From the NCBI GenBank assembly GCA_023458555.1, contig JAEWYS010000005.1:62001-126000 (forward strand): a stretch of DNA of 64,000 nucleotides, in the 5' to 3' direction. The translations under genes were made by a program, and so were the position numbers. Shown here one piece after another: positions 18,738 through 27,305 of the stretch. Source of the stretch: Bacteroidota bacterium (GTDB taxonomy: Bacteria; Bacteroidota; Bacteroidia; Cytophagales; Cytophagaceae). The notes beneath the pieces were generated by a model. That model searched no databases. It was not told the origin of the DNA and worked only from the letters and a program-made list of their open reading frames with translations. Position 1 is the first letter of the stretch, and each line of letters begins with the position of its first letter.

Positions 18738-18771
18738 CTGTTTCTATCATTAAAGACAGGGTAAGAAGAGC

Positions 18772-21162
18772 ATGTTATATCCCAAAAATATAGAAATCAA
18801 GCTGGGCTTTGATCAGATCAGGGAAATGGTAAGCGGGCAGTGCCTCAGCAGCCTGGGTAAGGGTTATATAGATAAGATTCAGTTCTCGTCGGATAGCGAC
18901 CTGATTACAAGACTTGTCGATCAGACCAGCGAATACATGCAAATACTTGCTGAAGGACTGTCTTTTCCTACGCAAAACTATATTAATGTACATCCTGTAT
19001 TGGACAAGCTCCGGCCGGAAGGCGCTTTTTTAAGTCCGGAGGAATTTCAGAATCTGAAAATTTCCATGCAGACTATTGTAGCCTGTATAAGCTTTCTGGA
19101 AGGTAATGAAGAGCGTTTTCCTCAGCTGGCTTTATTACGGACAGGAATAAGTCTTGACCAGCACCTGATCCGGTCAATAGATCGTGTGATCGATGATCAT
19201 GGCCTTGTTCGCTCCAATGCCTCTCCTGAGCTGGCGGAAATCAGAAAAAACCTTCAACAGGAGCAAAACCGTGTGCGCAGAGAGCTGGAAAAAGTGTTGA
19301 ATGACGCGAAACGGCAGGGGTATATTGATGATGAGTTTTCAGTAACCATCCGTAATGGCCGGATGGTAGTGCCGGTGAGGGCCGAGTTTAAGAGAGCTGT
19401 AAGAGGCTTTGTTCAGGATGAGTCAGCTTCCGGGCAGACTGTATTTATTGAGCCGGCGCAGGTCCTGGAGGTAAACAATGCGATCAGGGAGCTGGAGCAT
19501 GCGGAGCGCCGGGAAATAATAAAAATACTGACCAGACTTGGCAATGAGTTTCGGCCGCAAATTCCGCAGTTGCGCAAGGCCTATGTATTTCTGGGTTTGC
19601 TTGATTTTATCAGAGCTAAAGCGCTGGTATGTGCTCAGCTTAGAGCAATCCGCCCGGCAATTCAGAAACAGCCTGCGTTGAAAATGAAGGATGCCAGACA
19701 TCCTTTGTTGTATCTGTCTCATACCAGACAAAACCGACCTGTAATTCCTCTGTCGTTGGAGCTTGATCAGAAGCAGCGGGTCATTCTGATTTCAGGACCG
19801 AATGCCGGCGGAAAATCCGTGGCGCTCAAAACGACTGGCCTGATCCAGTACATGTTTCAGTCAGGGTTTCCTGTGCCTGTAGGCGAGGGCAGTGTATTAG
19901 GGTTTTTTAAAGATATTTTTATTGATATCGGTGATGAGCAGTCATTGGAAAATGACCTTAGCACCTATAGCTCCCACCTGAAGAACATGAAGTATTTCCT
20001 TCAGTTCGCGGATAAAGACACACTTGTTCTGATTGATGAATTTGGTACAGGAACCGAGCCGCACTATGGCGGGGCTATTGCCGAGGCAGTGCTGGAGGAG
20101 CTCAACAGTAAACAGGTACGGGGAGTAGTAACAACACATTATGCGAATCTGAAGACTCTGGCAGATACCTCTGAAGGACTGGTTAATGCCGCCATGCTCT
20201 TTGATATGCATCTGCTCGAGCCGCAGTACCAGCTCGAAACCGGCAAGCCCGGAAGCTCTTTTGCCGTAGAAATAGCCCGCAAGACGGGAATCCCGGCCGG
20301 AGTTATTGAGCGGGCAGTAAGCAAGATCGGAGATGATAAGGTTGAATACGACCGTCTGATAAAGGAGCTGGAAAAAGAGAAAAGCAAGGTCAGGAGGCGT
20401 ACGGAAGAATTGAAAAATCAGCAGCGAATTCTGAAAAACCGTCTTGAAAAACTGGAGGAGCAAAATTCGTTTTTAGAAACACACCGCAAAAAGCTGATGA
20501 ATCAGGCGCGCCAGGATGCCAAAATCCTTATAAGCCAAGCCAACCAGAAGATAGAGGAAACCATACGCCTGATCAGGGAAAGTAAAGCGGAAAAGGACCC
20601 GACAAAAGAGCTGAGAAAGGAACTGGAAAAGTTTTCGGACCAGCTCAGACAGGAACCTGTTGAGGAGCCGGATGCCGGAATAGAGCCGGAAGAAGGAGAA
20701 ATCGCTGTAGGCGATGCGGTCAGAGTGATCGGACAGGATACCCTTGGGGAAGTTGTTGCGCTGAAAGGCAATGAGGCAGAAATACTGATCGGTTCACTCA
20801 AATCAAAAATAAAGCTCAGCCGTCTCCAGAAAGTAAGCAGGAAAGCCTACAAAAAACAGCTGGGAGACACGGGCAGTGTCTCTTCGTCCCGTTCAATGAA
20901 CCTGAACGAAAAGTTTTCCGAGTTCTCGCCTTCCATCGATGTAAGGGGCATGAGAGCAGAAGAAGCTATTCCATTGGCAGATGCGCTGGTGGATAATGCC
21001 ATTCTTTTTTCTGTTCCGGAAATCCGGATTGTACATGGTAAAGGTAATGGTATCCTGCGCACTGTACTCCGGAATCATCTGAGCCGTTTTCCCCAGATTA
21101 AAGCCATGGCCGATGAACACGTAGAAAGAGGCGGGGCAGGAGTGACGGTCATATCTTTCTGA
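18772..21162 (+). CDS. mutS2: Endonuclease MutS2
   Basis: 796 residues, the usual length. The N-terminal core/clamp region is followed by the MutS-type ATPase: Walker A GPNAGGKSVALKT (about 341-353), Walker B LVLIDEFGTGTEP and the following STYSSHLKNM-type helix. A long Lys/Glu-rich coiled coil covers about 515-640. The C-terminal Smr domain (about 720-796) has DVRGMRAEEA and HGKGNGILR, the nuclease motifs. In other bacteria MutS2 limits recombination or rescues stalled ribosomes. There is no co-directional neighbour within 400 nt on either side. Confidence 0.96.
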   Translation: MLYPKNIEIKLGFDQIREMVSGQCLSSLGKGYIDKIQFSSDSDLITRLVDQTSEYMQILAEGLSFPTQNYINVHPVLDKLRPEGAFLSPEEFQNLKISMQTIVACISFLEGNEERFPQLALLRTGISLDQHLIRSIDRVIDDHGLVRSNASPELAEIRKNLQQEQNRVRRELEKVLNDAKRQGYIDDEFSVTIRNGRMVVPVRAEFKRAVRGFVQDESASGQTVFIEPAQVLEVNNAIRELEHAERREIIKILTRLGNEFRPQIPQLRKAYVFLGLLDFIRAKALVCAQLRAIRPAIQKQPALKMKDARHPLLYLSHTRQNRPVIPLSLELDQKQRVILISGPNAGGKSVALKTTGLIQYMFQSGFPVPVGEGSVLGFFKDIFIDIGDEQSLENDLSTYSSHLKNMKYFLQFADKDTLVLIDEFGTGTEPHYGGAIAEAVLEELNSKQVRGVVTTHYANLKTLADTSEGLVNAAMLFDMHLLEPQYQLETGKPGSSFAVEIARKTGIPAGVIERAVSKIGDDKVEYDRLIKELEKEKSKVRRRTEELKNQQRILKNRLEKLEEQNSFLETHRKKLMNQARQDAKILISQANQKIEETIRLIRESKAEKDPTKELRKELEKFSDQLRQEPVEEPDAGIEPEEGEIAVGDAVRVIGQDTLGEVVALKGNEAEILIGSLKSKIKLSRLQKVSRKAYKKQLGDTGSVSSSRSMNLNEKFSEFSPSIDVRGMRAEEAIPLADALVDNAILFSVPEIRIVHGKGNGILRTVLRNHLSRFPQIKAMADEHVERGGAGVTVISF

Positions 21163-21596
21163 ATTAGCCGGATAGGATGCAGGTGCTTGTTTTTCTATGT
21201 GTTGATTTTTAGTTGTTTTTAATCATTAAAGGAAAGAGCTTAATGCGTAAGGCTCAAGATCGTAGTGCAGATTTCCGGTGTCAGAGGTTCTCCTGCGTTT
21301 GTAGGACTAGGATATGATCTAATTTAGTATTTCATAAGTGAAGACTATTACCGTTTTGTATATCGTTGGCTAAGGAGTACGGATTAGTTCTTCTTAAAAG
21401 AAACTACCTGCCATTTAAGTGCCTGGACCTCTATCCGGATAGAAGCCGGATAAATTAAAAGAAACTTTTTACGGCTGAATAAAAGCATCATAAACTATTT
21501 TGAAAGTCCGGCTTAACTTTTTGTTGCAACACAGAGTTGATTGAATAAAATCCCGCTTTTTGGAGAGTAGAACTTTTTACACAAACTCAGTAGAAC
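21163..21596. other. Intergenic stretch without a recognised feature
   Basis: 434 nt between mutS2 and the first SLC13 permease. It is stop-rich in all frames, with no clear terminator, promoter match or repeat that I could support. Confidence 0.4.
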
Positions 21597-23360
21597 ATGG
21601 AAATTGCATTAGTGTTGGGGCTGTTGGTAATGGTTTTGGTACTTTTTGCCACAGAGAAACTGTCAGTCGATGTTATTACCATCATTATGTTGATAATACT
21701 CATTCTGACAAAGATTATTACTCCTGAAGAAGCATTTGCCGGTTTCAGCAGTGACTTTATCGTTATTTTATCCTCTATTTTCGTAATCAGCGGTACACTG
21801 ATGGAAACCGGCGTGCTGGATGATATCGGAGCCCGTATGGTCGGGATCATCAGCAGGAGAAGAAATGCCCTGATGTTTCTGGTGACAGGCTTTCCGGGAA
21901 TATTGTCCGCTTTTATGAACAATACAACGGTTACCGCGATCTTTATCGGGCCCTTGCTCGGACTTTCTAAAAAGTTAAAAATAAGTCCGTCCAAAATTCT
22001 GATGCCTCTGGCTTTTATGTCCATTATAGGTGGAACTGTCACATTGATTGGTACCTCTACCAACGTAGCGGTAAGCAGCGCCTTGCCTCAATACGGCCTT
22101 CCGACGCTCAATATGTTTTCATTCGCTCATCTGGGGTTGATCTTGTTCTTTACCGGCGCTGTTTATATAATTTTCGTCAGCAAATTTTTCGTTCCCGCGA
22201 GGCAGAAGCCGGAAGCGATGGAAGAGGATGAGGGGCGTACCTACATGAGTGAGATAAAGATTCGGGAAGGCGGTTCGCTGATCGGTCAGAAAGTACAGGA
22301 GTCCAAATTGCAGAAAAAGGATATTAAAGTACTTAGTGTGCTGAGAGATAATAAGCGGATCAAAATAGATGCGGAAAGTACTTTCAAGGAAAATGATCTG
22401 GTTCTGATCAGTTGTGTCATGAGCAGCCTTATGAAGCTTAAGGAATCTGAGGGGGTTGCCATACGTGCGGATATACTGCATGGCGATGGTGATGGTAAAG
22501 TGGTTAATGGTTTTCAGATCGCGGAAGTCCTTGTTACACCGAATTCCAGTCTTGTCAAGACGATCATTAAAGAGTCCCGGCTGAGGTCACGATATGGAGT
22601 AGAGGTACTGGCTGTGCATCGGCTGGATCAGGAGCTGACGACCAAGCTGGAAGATTTTTGTATCCAGACCGGTGACTTATTGCTGGTGCAGGGAGAAAAG
22701 GAGAGAATCAAAGCGCTGGATGAAGAAAATGACTTTCTTGTACTGGATGACTTCAAGCCAAATCTGTATAAGGAAAAGAAAGGATACATTGCCCTGGGGA
22801 TTTTTATGGCGGCTGTGATCGTTGGCAGTATTGAGTTGATACCCCTTGCTGTAGCTTTTATGATGGCTACTCTGATTATTATTCTCCTGGGGATAATACG
22901 ACCGGAACGCGCCTATCAGCTTATAGACTGGCGCATGCTGATATTGATTGGTGGTATGAGCGCTTTTGGTACGGCCATGAAAAAATCAGGTGCGTCCGAA
23001 TTTCTGTCTGATCTGATTGTAAAAGTTTTTGAACCAATGGGAGTTTATGTCATTCTGGCGGCTTTTGTGGTATTAGTTGTGATTCTGACCCAGCCTATGT
23101 CGAATGCAGCAGCAGCCCTGGTTGTATTGCCTATAGCTATTGAAACGGCCCAGCAGCTTGGTGTAAATCCTATGACATTTGCCATTGCCATTATGCTCGG
23201 AGCGTCTGTTTCGCTGGTCGCTCCGTTGGAGCCTGCCTGCATATTAGTATATGGTCCGGGAAAATATAAGTTCAGGGATTTTATCAAGGTCGGAACCCCG
23301 ATCACACTACTCCTGATTGCCGAAATCGTATTCTTTTGCCCGGTTTTCTGGCCATTGTAA
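21597..23360 (+). CDS. SLC13-family permease with TrkA-C domains (paralogue 1)
   Basis: 587 residues. N-terminal membrane half (about 1-200) with ITPEEAFAGFSSDF and PGILSAFMNNTTVTAIFIGP, two cytoplasmic TrkA-C-like domains (about 212-385; GGSLIGQKVQESKL, VKTIIKESRLRSRYGVEVLAV), then a C-terminal membrane half with TQPMSNAAAALVVLP and APLEPACILVYGPGKYKF. This is the divalent anion:sodium symporter layout (dicarboxylate, sulfate or similar). The closely similar gene at 27.8-29.6 kb is a paralogue. Followed by a strong terminator. Confidence 0.88.
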   Translation: MEIALVLGLLVMVLVLFATEKLSVDVITIIMLIILILTKIITPEEAFAGFSSDFIVILSSIFVISGTLMETGVLDDIGARMVGIISRRRNALMFLVTGFPGILSAFMNNTTVTAIFIGPLLGLSKKLKISPSKILMPLAFMSIIGGTVTLIGTSTNVAVSSALPQYGLPTLNMFSFAHLGLILFFTGAVYIIFVSKFFVPARQKPEAMEEDEGRTYMSEIKIREGGSLIGQKVQESKLQKKDIKVLSVLRDNKRIKIDAESTFKENDLVLISCVMSSLMKLKESEGVAIRADILHGDGDGKVVNGFQIAEVLVTPNSSLVKTIIKESRLRSRYGVEVLAVHRLDQELTTKLEDFCIQTGDLLLVQGEKERIKALDEENDFLVLDDFKPNLYKEKKGYIALGIFMAAVIVGSIELIPLAVAFMMATLIIILLGIIRPERAYQLIDWRMLILIGGMSAFGTAMKKSGASEFLSDLIVKVFEPMGVYVILAAFVVLVVILTQPMSNAAAALVVLPIAIETAQQLGVNPMTFAIAIMLGASVSLVAPLEPACILVYGPGKYKFRDFIKVGTPITLLLIAEIVFFCPVFWPL

Positions 23361-23374
23361 CAGCAGCCATAATA

Positions 23375-23409
23375 CAAAGAGGCAGCCGGGAAAGCTGCCT
23401 CTTTGTATT
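23375..23409. terminator. Terminator between convergent SLC13 and IscA-type genes
   Basis: Perfect 12-bp arms CAAAGAGGCAGC (23375-23386) and GCTGCCTCTTTG (23394-23405), 7-nt loop, T-rich on the plus side. Likely serves both convergent genes. Confidence 0.8.
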
Positions 23410-23430
23410 TACTAATATTGTGTAATAAAA

Positions 23431-23757
23431 TCAGATAGAAAAGCTTTCACCGCAACCACAGGTCCGTGAAGCATTCGGGTTTACAAAATGAAACCCCTTG
23501 CCATTTAATCCATCCGAAAAATCAAGAGTAGTACCAGCCAGATACAGCAGACTTTTCTTGTCTACCATGACTTTAACACCCTTGTCTTCAAATATCTGAT
23601 CCGCTTCGGAAGTCTGATTATCAAATTTCAGATCGTACATGAGGCCGCTGCAGCCGCCCCCCTTTACCGAAACCCGGATATTGAACTCAGCGCTGTATCC
23701 TTCCTGCTGCCGAAGCGCGTGAATATGCTCTTTCGCTTTATCTGTAACTGCAATCAT
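23431..23757 (-). CDS. HesB/IscA-family iron-sulfur assembly accessory protein
   Basis: 108 residues, the standard A-type carrier size. The three conserved cysteines are present: Cys36 in GGGCSG, and Cys100 and Cys102 in the CGCGESF tail. These bind and hand over Fe-S clusters to target proteins in the cytoplasm. No suf or isc partner is visible nearby. Two tiny lipoprotein genes lie upstream on the same strand, 172 nt away. Whether it is an ErpA, IscA or SufA orthologue cannot be decided here. Confidence 0.93.
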   Translation of the reverse strand: MIAVTDKAKEHIHALRQQEGYSAEFNIRVSVKGGGCSGLMYDLKFDNQTSEADQIFEDKGVKVMVDKKSLLYLAGTTLDFSDGLNGKGFHFVNPNASRTCGCGESFSI

Positions 23758-23929
23758 TGATTTAACCTTTATATAAAATAGATTACACTATGTTATACAA
23801 CAAATAACATGCCTGCTTCTGTTCCTGAAGCCAGTCCATAAAACTAGCAAAAAAATAGCACTTTGAAAACCCCTCACAGCTGTCTGACAGATCCGGCAGG
23901 TATCGGGGAACACAGGAAAGTGTGCTGAC

Positions 23930-24079
23930 CTAGCGCCAGCCGGACTGTCGCTGCTTCACTTTTTTTGCATCTTTCTTACATTTAGCGCTTGACTTGGTAC
24001 AGGTTATGGCTGTACATGTCATACCGATAAGTGTCAGACCAAACAAGACAGTAAAGAAATTGATACGTAGCTTATTCAT
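23930..24079 (-). CDS. Tiny Cys/Lys-rich membrane or lipoprotein peptide (49 aa), paralogue of the next gene
   Basis: Reads ATG at 24077-24079 to TAG at 23930-23932. The product starts MNKLRINFFTVLFGLTLIG, a hydrophobic signal-like segment, then MTCTAITCTKSSAKCKK and a basic tail rich in Lys. Its second half shares the spacing C-T-x(5)-C-K-K-x-x-K-K with the gene immediately upstream on the same strand (21 nt gap), so the two look like tandem duplicates. The Cys after the hydrophobic run may be lipidated, although the lipobox is less clear than in its neighbour. The function is unknown. Confidence 0.6.
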   Translation of the reverse strand: MNKLRINFFTVLFGLTLIGMTCTAITCTKSSAKCKKDAKKVKQRQSGWR

Positions 24080-24100
24080 AATAGTACATTCGTTAGATTA

Positions 24101-24244
24101 TTATACCCCGATGCGTCCCTGCTTACGCATTTTTTTGATTTTTTTTACATTCTTTTTACACTCGGGTCTTGCTCTGGTAGTGCATGAAGCTGCTATGCCG
24201 CCAAGGAAGGAAAGTAAGAGAAGGCCGATCAGAAACTTTTTCAT
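24101..24244 (-). CDS. Tiny Cys/Lys-rich lipoprotein (47 aa)
   Basis: Reads ATG at 24242-24244 to TAA at 24101-24103. It starts MKKFLIGLLLLSFLGG and has a good lipobox IAASC, so the mature peptide is only about 28 residues: CTTRARPECKKNVKKIKKMR and a short end. The strongly basic mature part and the second Cys are shared with the downstream paralogue. Both genes lie between thiL (divergent) and the IscA-type gene. A role in the envelope is inferred only from the signal. Confidence 0.65.
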   Translation of the reverse strand: MKKFLIGLLLLSFLGGIAASCTTRARPECKKNVKKIKKMRKQGRIGV

Positions 24245-24346
24245 ATATCTTTAATTTACTAAATAAACCGATTGCTAATTTACTATTATTTATGAAGAGA
24301 ATAGTAAAGCTTAACCTGATTTTAAGAAACTATGTTTACCTATTTG

Positions 24347-24354
24347 TACCTTTG
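24347..24354 (+). promoter_or_regulatory. Candidate -7 element for thiL
   Basis: TACCTTTG is an exact match to TAnnTTTG, 39 nt before the thiL start codon, in an AT-rich divergent region. No clear -33 TTTG at the usual spacing. Confidence 0.5.
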
Positions 24355-24393
24355 CAGTTGAAAAGGTAAACAGAAAAAATAGTTTTAATTGAA

Positions 24394-25431
24394 ATGAATT
24401 CAGAAAAAAGAACGGAATTGTCTGAAATTGGTGAATTTGGTCTGATTGACCTGCTCAAAAAAGATGTGGTCCGGTACAATGCTTCTACAGTAGAAGGAAT
24501 CGGGGACGATGCGGCGGTAATAGGGGATGGAGAAATGCTTACGGTAGTATCGACGGATATGCTGGTAGAAGGTGTTCATTTTGATATGACATATACTCCG
24601 CTAAAACACCTGGGATATAAGGCAGTAGCTGTGAATATTTCCGATATTGCTGCGATGAATGCTATTCCGGAACAGATTACGGTAAGTGTGGCGGTAAGCA
24701 GCCGTTTTTCTGCCGAAGCCATTCTGGAATTGTACAAAGGTATCGCTGCGGCATGCGAGAACTATAAGGTAGATCTGGTAGGCGGAGATACTACTTCAAG
24801 TCTTACCGGACTTATTATATCAATTACTGCTATCGGAAAAGTCAGTAAAGATCGCATTGCTTATCGCAAAAATGCCCGGCTAAACGATCTTTTGTGTGTG
24901 ACCGGAGATCTGGGCGGAGCCTACATGGGCTTGCAGATACTGGAAAGGGAAAAGCAGGAATTTATGGTAAATCCGGATATGAAGCCGCAGCTGGAAGACA
25001 AGGATTATATTGTCCACAGGCTGCTCAAGCCGGAAGCAAGAACCGATATCATGCATCAGTTTGCTGATCTGGGGCTTGTGCCGACTTCGATGATCGATAT
25101 CTCTGACGGTCTTGCCTCAGAGCTGATTCATATATGCAGGGCATCGGGACTGGGAGCCAGAATCTATGAAGACAAGCTGCCGGTGGATAAGCTGACATAT
25201 GAAACCGCGCTGGAGTTTCATCTGGATCCTACTACCTGCATTCTCAATGGGGGAGAAGATTATGAGCTTCTTTTTACGATTGATCAGAACGATTTTTCCA
25301 AAGTCAAAAATCATCCGGATATTACAGTAATCGGACATATGGTGCCGTCTTCGGAAGGTATTGATCTGGTCACCAAACAAAACAACATTGTATCCCTTAC
25401 TGCTCAGGGCTGGAAGCATTTTGAAAAATAG
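24394..25431 (+). CDS. thiL: Thiamine-monophosphate kinase ThiL
   Basis: 345 residues, the expected size. It has the AIR-synthase-like fold signatures GIGDDAAVI, STDMLVEGVHFD, AVNISDIAAMNA, VGGDTTSS and MIDISDGLASEL; the Asp residues bind Mg and ATP phosphates. It phosphorylates thiamine monophosphate to the diphosphate cofactor in the cytoplasm. It is a single gene here with its own promoter candidate and a terminator downstream, and no other thiamine gene lies in the window. Confidence 0.95.
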   Translation: MNSEKRTELSEIGEFGLIDLLKKDVVRYNASTVEGIGDDAAVIGDGEMLTVVSTDMLVEGVHFDMTYTPLKHLGYKAVAVNISDIAAMNAIPEQITVSVAVSSRFSAEAILELYKGIAAACENYKVDLVGGDTTSSLTGLIISITAIGKVSKDRIAYRKNARLNDLLCVTGDLGGAYMGLQILEREKQEFMVNPDMKPQLEDKDYIVHRLLKPEARTDIMHQFADLGLVPTSMIDISDGLASELIHICRASGLGARIYEDKLPVDKLTYETALEFHLDPTTCILNGGEDYELLFTIDQNDFSKVKNHPDITVIGHMVPSSEGIDLVTKQNNIVSLTAQGWKHFEK

Positions 25432-25450
25432 AGCGCCAGAATAAATAGCG

Positions 25451-25492
25451 AAAGTGTCTGATCCGGAGTGAGCTTTCCATATCAGACACTTT
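25451..25492. terminator. Bidirectional terminator between thiL and the convergent hypothetical gene
   Basis: Perfect 12-bp arms AAAGTGTCTGAT (25451-25462) and ATCAGACACTTT (25481-25492), 18-nt loop, T-rich on the plus side. Confidence 0.75.
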
Positions 25493-25498
25493 TATTTT

Positions 25499-25861
25499 TT
25501 AGTCTTCCGGATAGGGAACAAAAACAAAGTTGGTAAAATCATTATCTACTACAAATAAGCAGCAAAACTCATCCGGATTTTTATACGCTGCAACAAACTC
25601 AGATTCGTTTTCAACCAGTTTGCGTTGTATAAATTCATCCAAAAAAGAAGCGTACACATTCCAGTTGATGGACAGCTCTCTTCTCCCTATAAGCAGCTGG
25701 CCGATGGGAAGCTCCAGCTTGCTGATCGGGAAAATCGGAAAGTCTGAAAATTTCCTGACTCTGATCTGGTAGCTTGCCTCCTTTAATGTTTCGGCAACCA
25801 GCGCAAAATCTTTGGTAATTGTGCCAAGATACTTCCCATCCAGTTCGGGGTCATTATTCAT
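25499..25861 (-). CDS. Conserved-looking hypothetical protein (120 aa)
   Basis: A soluble protein without signal peptide or membrane segment. Features include a central SDFPIFPISKLELPIGQLLI stretch, a likely helix with EFIQRKLVENESEFVAAY, and a C-terminal beta segment CCLFVVDNDFTNFVFVPY. The composition is typical of a real gene and the convergent terminator supports expression. I do not recognise a family. It is upstream of and divergent from the hmp operon. Confidence 0.65.
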   Translation of the reverse strand: MNNDPELDGKYLGTITKDFALVAETLKEASYQIRVRKFSDFPIFPISKLELPIGQLLIGRRELSINWNVYASFLDEFIQRKLVENESEFVAAYKNPDEFCCLFVVDNDFTNFVFVPYPED

Positions 25862-25978
25862 AATGTTCAGATTAAGATCGATAAAAACGAATACGCTAAA
25901 ATAGTAAAAAAACAGATTCAGCCGGCAATTTTGCGACAGGTAGCTGGCGGAGATCCGGTGAGAATATTTTCAGCACAA

Positions 25979-25994
25979 ACTGATATATATCAGT
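25979..25994. promoter_or_regulatory. 16-bp perfect palindrome upstream of hmp
   Basis: ACTGATATATATCAGT reads the same on both strands, about 36 bp upstream of the large hmp palindrome. Candidate second operator (for example for a CRP/FNR-type protein), but the AT-rich core makes chance possible. Confidence 0.3.
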
Positions 25995-26030
25995 AAAATA
26001 AATTACCTTTTTGATTGCCTCTCATTGATA

Positions 26031-26071
26031 TAAGTTTTAAAGTTGTATTTAAAATACAACTTTAAAACTTA
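26031..26071. promoter_or_regulatory. 41-bp palindromic operator overlapping the hmp promoter (NsrR-type)
   Basis: Perfect 20-bp arms (26031-26050 and 26052-26071) around a single A. The core half-sites AAGTTGTATTT and AAATACAACTT, separated by one base, have the 11-1-11 form of NsrR operators. A TTTG at 26010-26013 and TAAGTTTT at 26031-26038 could be the -33/-7 pair with 17-nt spacing, so the operator would cover the -7 element and transcription start. It ends 7 nt before the hmp start codon. Together with the rrf2-type gene at the end of the operon this points to autoregulated repression relieved by nitric oxide. Confidence 0.75.
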
Positions 26072-26078
26072 AAAGAAT

Positions 26079-27284
26079 ATGATTACACAGGAAGAAAAAG
26101 CAATCGTAAAGGCGACCGTGCCTGTATTAAAAGAAGGCGGACTTGCGCTGACAACTCATTTTTACAAGCGTATGTTTGAGCATAATCCGGAGCTGAAAAA
26201 CATTTTTAATTTGGGGAATCAAAGTGATGGCAAACAGCAGCAAGCTCTTGCCATGGCGGTTCTTGCCTATGCAGAAAACATAGACAACCCGTCAGTACTT
26301 TTACCGGCTGTAAACAAGATTGCACAAAAGCATACCAGTCTGAATATTCGTGCAGAACATTATCCGATCGTTGGCAAGCATCTGATTGCTTCTATTTCAG
26401 AAGTCCTGGGCAGCGCTGCGACTCCTGAAGTGCTGGCTGCATGGACCAGCGCTTATAATCAGCTTGCAGATATCTTTATCAGCTACGAAGCCGGCTTATA
26501 TACCGGACAGAGCACAAGATCAGGCGGGTGGAGCGGCTGGCGGCCGTTTATCGTAAAGAAAAAGGTAAAAGAGTCTGAAGAAATAACATCGTTCTATCTG
26601 TATCCGGCAGACGGAGGCAAAGTAGCGTCATTTCTCCCCGGGCAGTATGTAAGTGTCAATATTTTTCTGCCTTCTGTCAGCCTTTTTCAGGCGCGGCAAT
26701 ATAGTTTGTCCAATGCGTCAAACGGAACATGGTACCGGATCTCTGTAAAAAGGGAACGGGGCGATATCAGTACTCCGGCCGGTATGATTTCCAATTATCT
26801 TCACGACAAAGTCACAGAAGGGGACATGGTAGAGCTGGCCGCTCCTGCCGGTGATTTTGTGCTGGACTGCATGCAGACAAATCCGGTAGTGCTGATTAGC
26901 GGAGGTATCGGACAGACACCTTTGCTGAGTATGGTAGAAACCCTCATTCAGGCAGGAACGGAAAGAGAGATTGTATGGATCCACGGCTGCCGGAATTGTG
27001 ATGTGCATGCCTTTGATGATCTGCTTGAAAAGTATCGCCTCGAATATGGCAGGATGAAAAAATTTGTTTTTTATGAAGCCCTGGGAGCCGGAAGTCAGGT
27101 AGAGGCGGGTATTGTGGATATAGCCAGACTTCCGCAGGATGTCATAAGTCCGGAAGCTTCTTTTTATATTTGCGGGCCTTCTGCGTTTATAAGAAAGCAG
27201 TATTCCGATTTAAAGTCAAGAGGGGTAAAATCTGAGGCTATTTTCTACGAAGAATTTGGGCCGCATATTCTTTCTCTGAATTGA
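26079..27284 (+). CDS. hmp: Flavohaemoprotein, nitric oxide dioxygenase Hmp
   Basis: 401 residues. A globin domain (1-137; HFYKRMFEHNPELKNIFNLGNQ carries the B/C-helix Tyr-Phe region and E-helix Gln) is followed by an FAD-binding ferredoxin-reductase domain (about 150-260; RQYSLSNAS) and an NAD-binding domain (about 265-400; ISGGIGQTPLLSMVE, YICGPSAF, and EEFGPH at the end). It oxidises NO to nitrate with NAD(P)H and O2, in the cytoplasm. It lies immediately behind a large palindromic operator and 21 nt before a co-transcribed NsrR-like gene. Confidence 0.96.
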   Translation: MITQEEKAIVKATVPVLKEGGLALTTHFYKRMFEHNPELKNIFNLGNQSDGKQQQALAMAVLAYAENIDNPSVLLPAVNKIAQKHTSLNIRAEHYPIVGKHLIASISEVLGSAATPEVLAAWTSAYNQLADIFISYEAGLYTGQSTRSGGWSGWRPFIVKKKVKESEEITSFYLYPADGGKVASFLPGQYVSVNIFLPSVSLFQARQYSLSNASNGTWYRISVKRERGDISTPAGMISNYLHDKVTEGDMVELAAPAGDFVLDCMQTNPVVLISGGIGQTPLLSMVETLIQAGTEREIVWIHGCRNCDVHAFDDLLEKYRLEYGRMKKFVFYEALGAGSQVEAGIVDIARLPQDVISPEASFYICGPSAFIRKQYSDLKSRGVKSEAIFYEEFGPHILSLN

Positions 27285-27305
27285 TTTTCAACAAAAAATT
27301 ACTCT

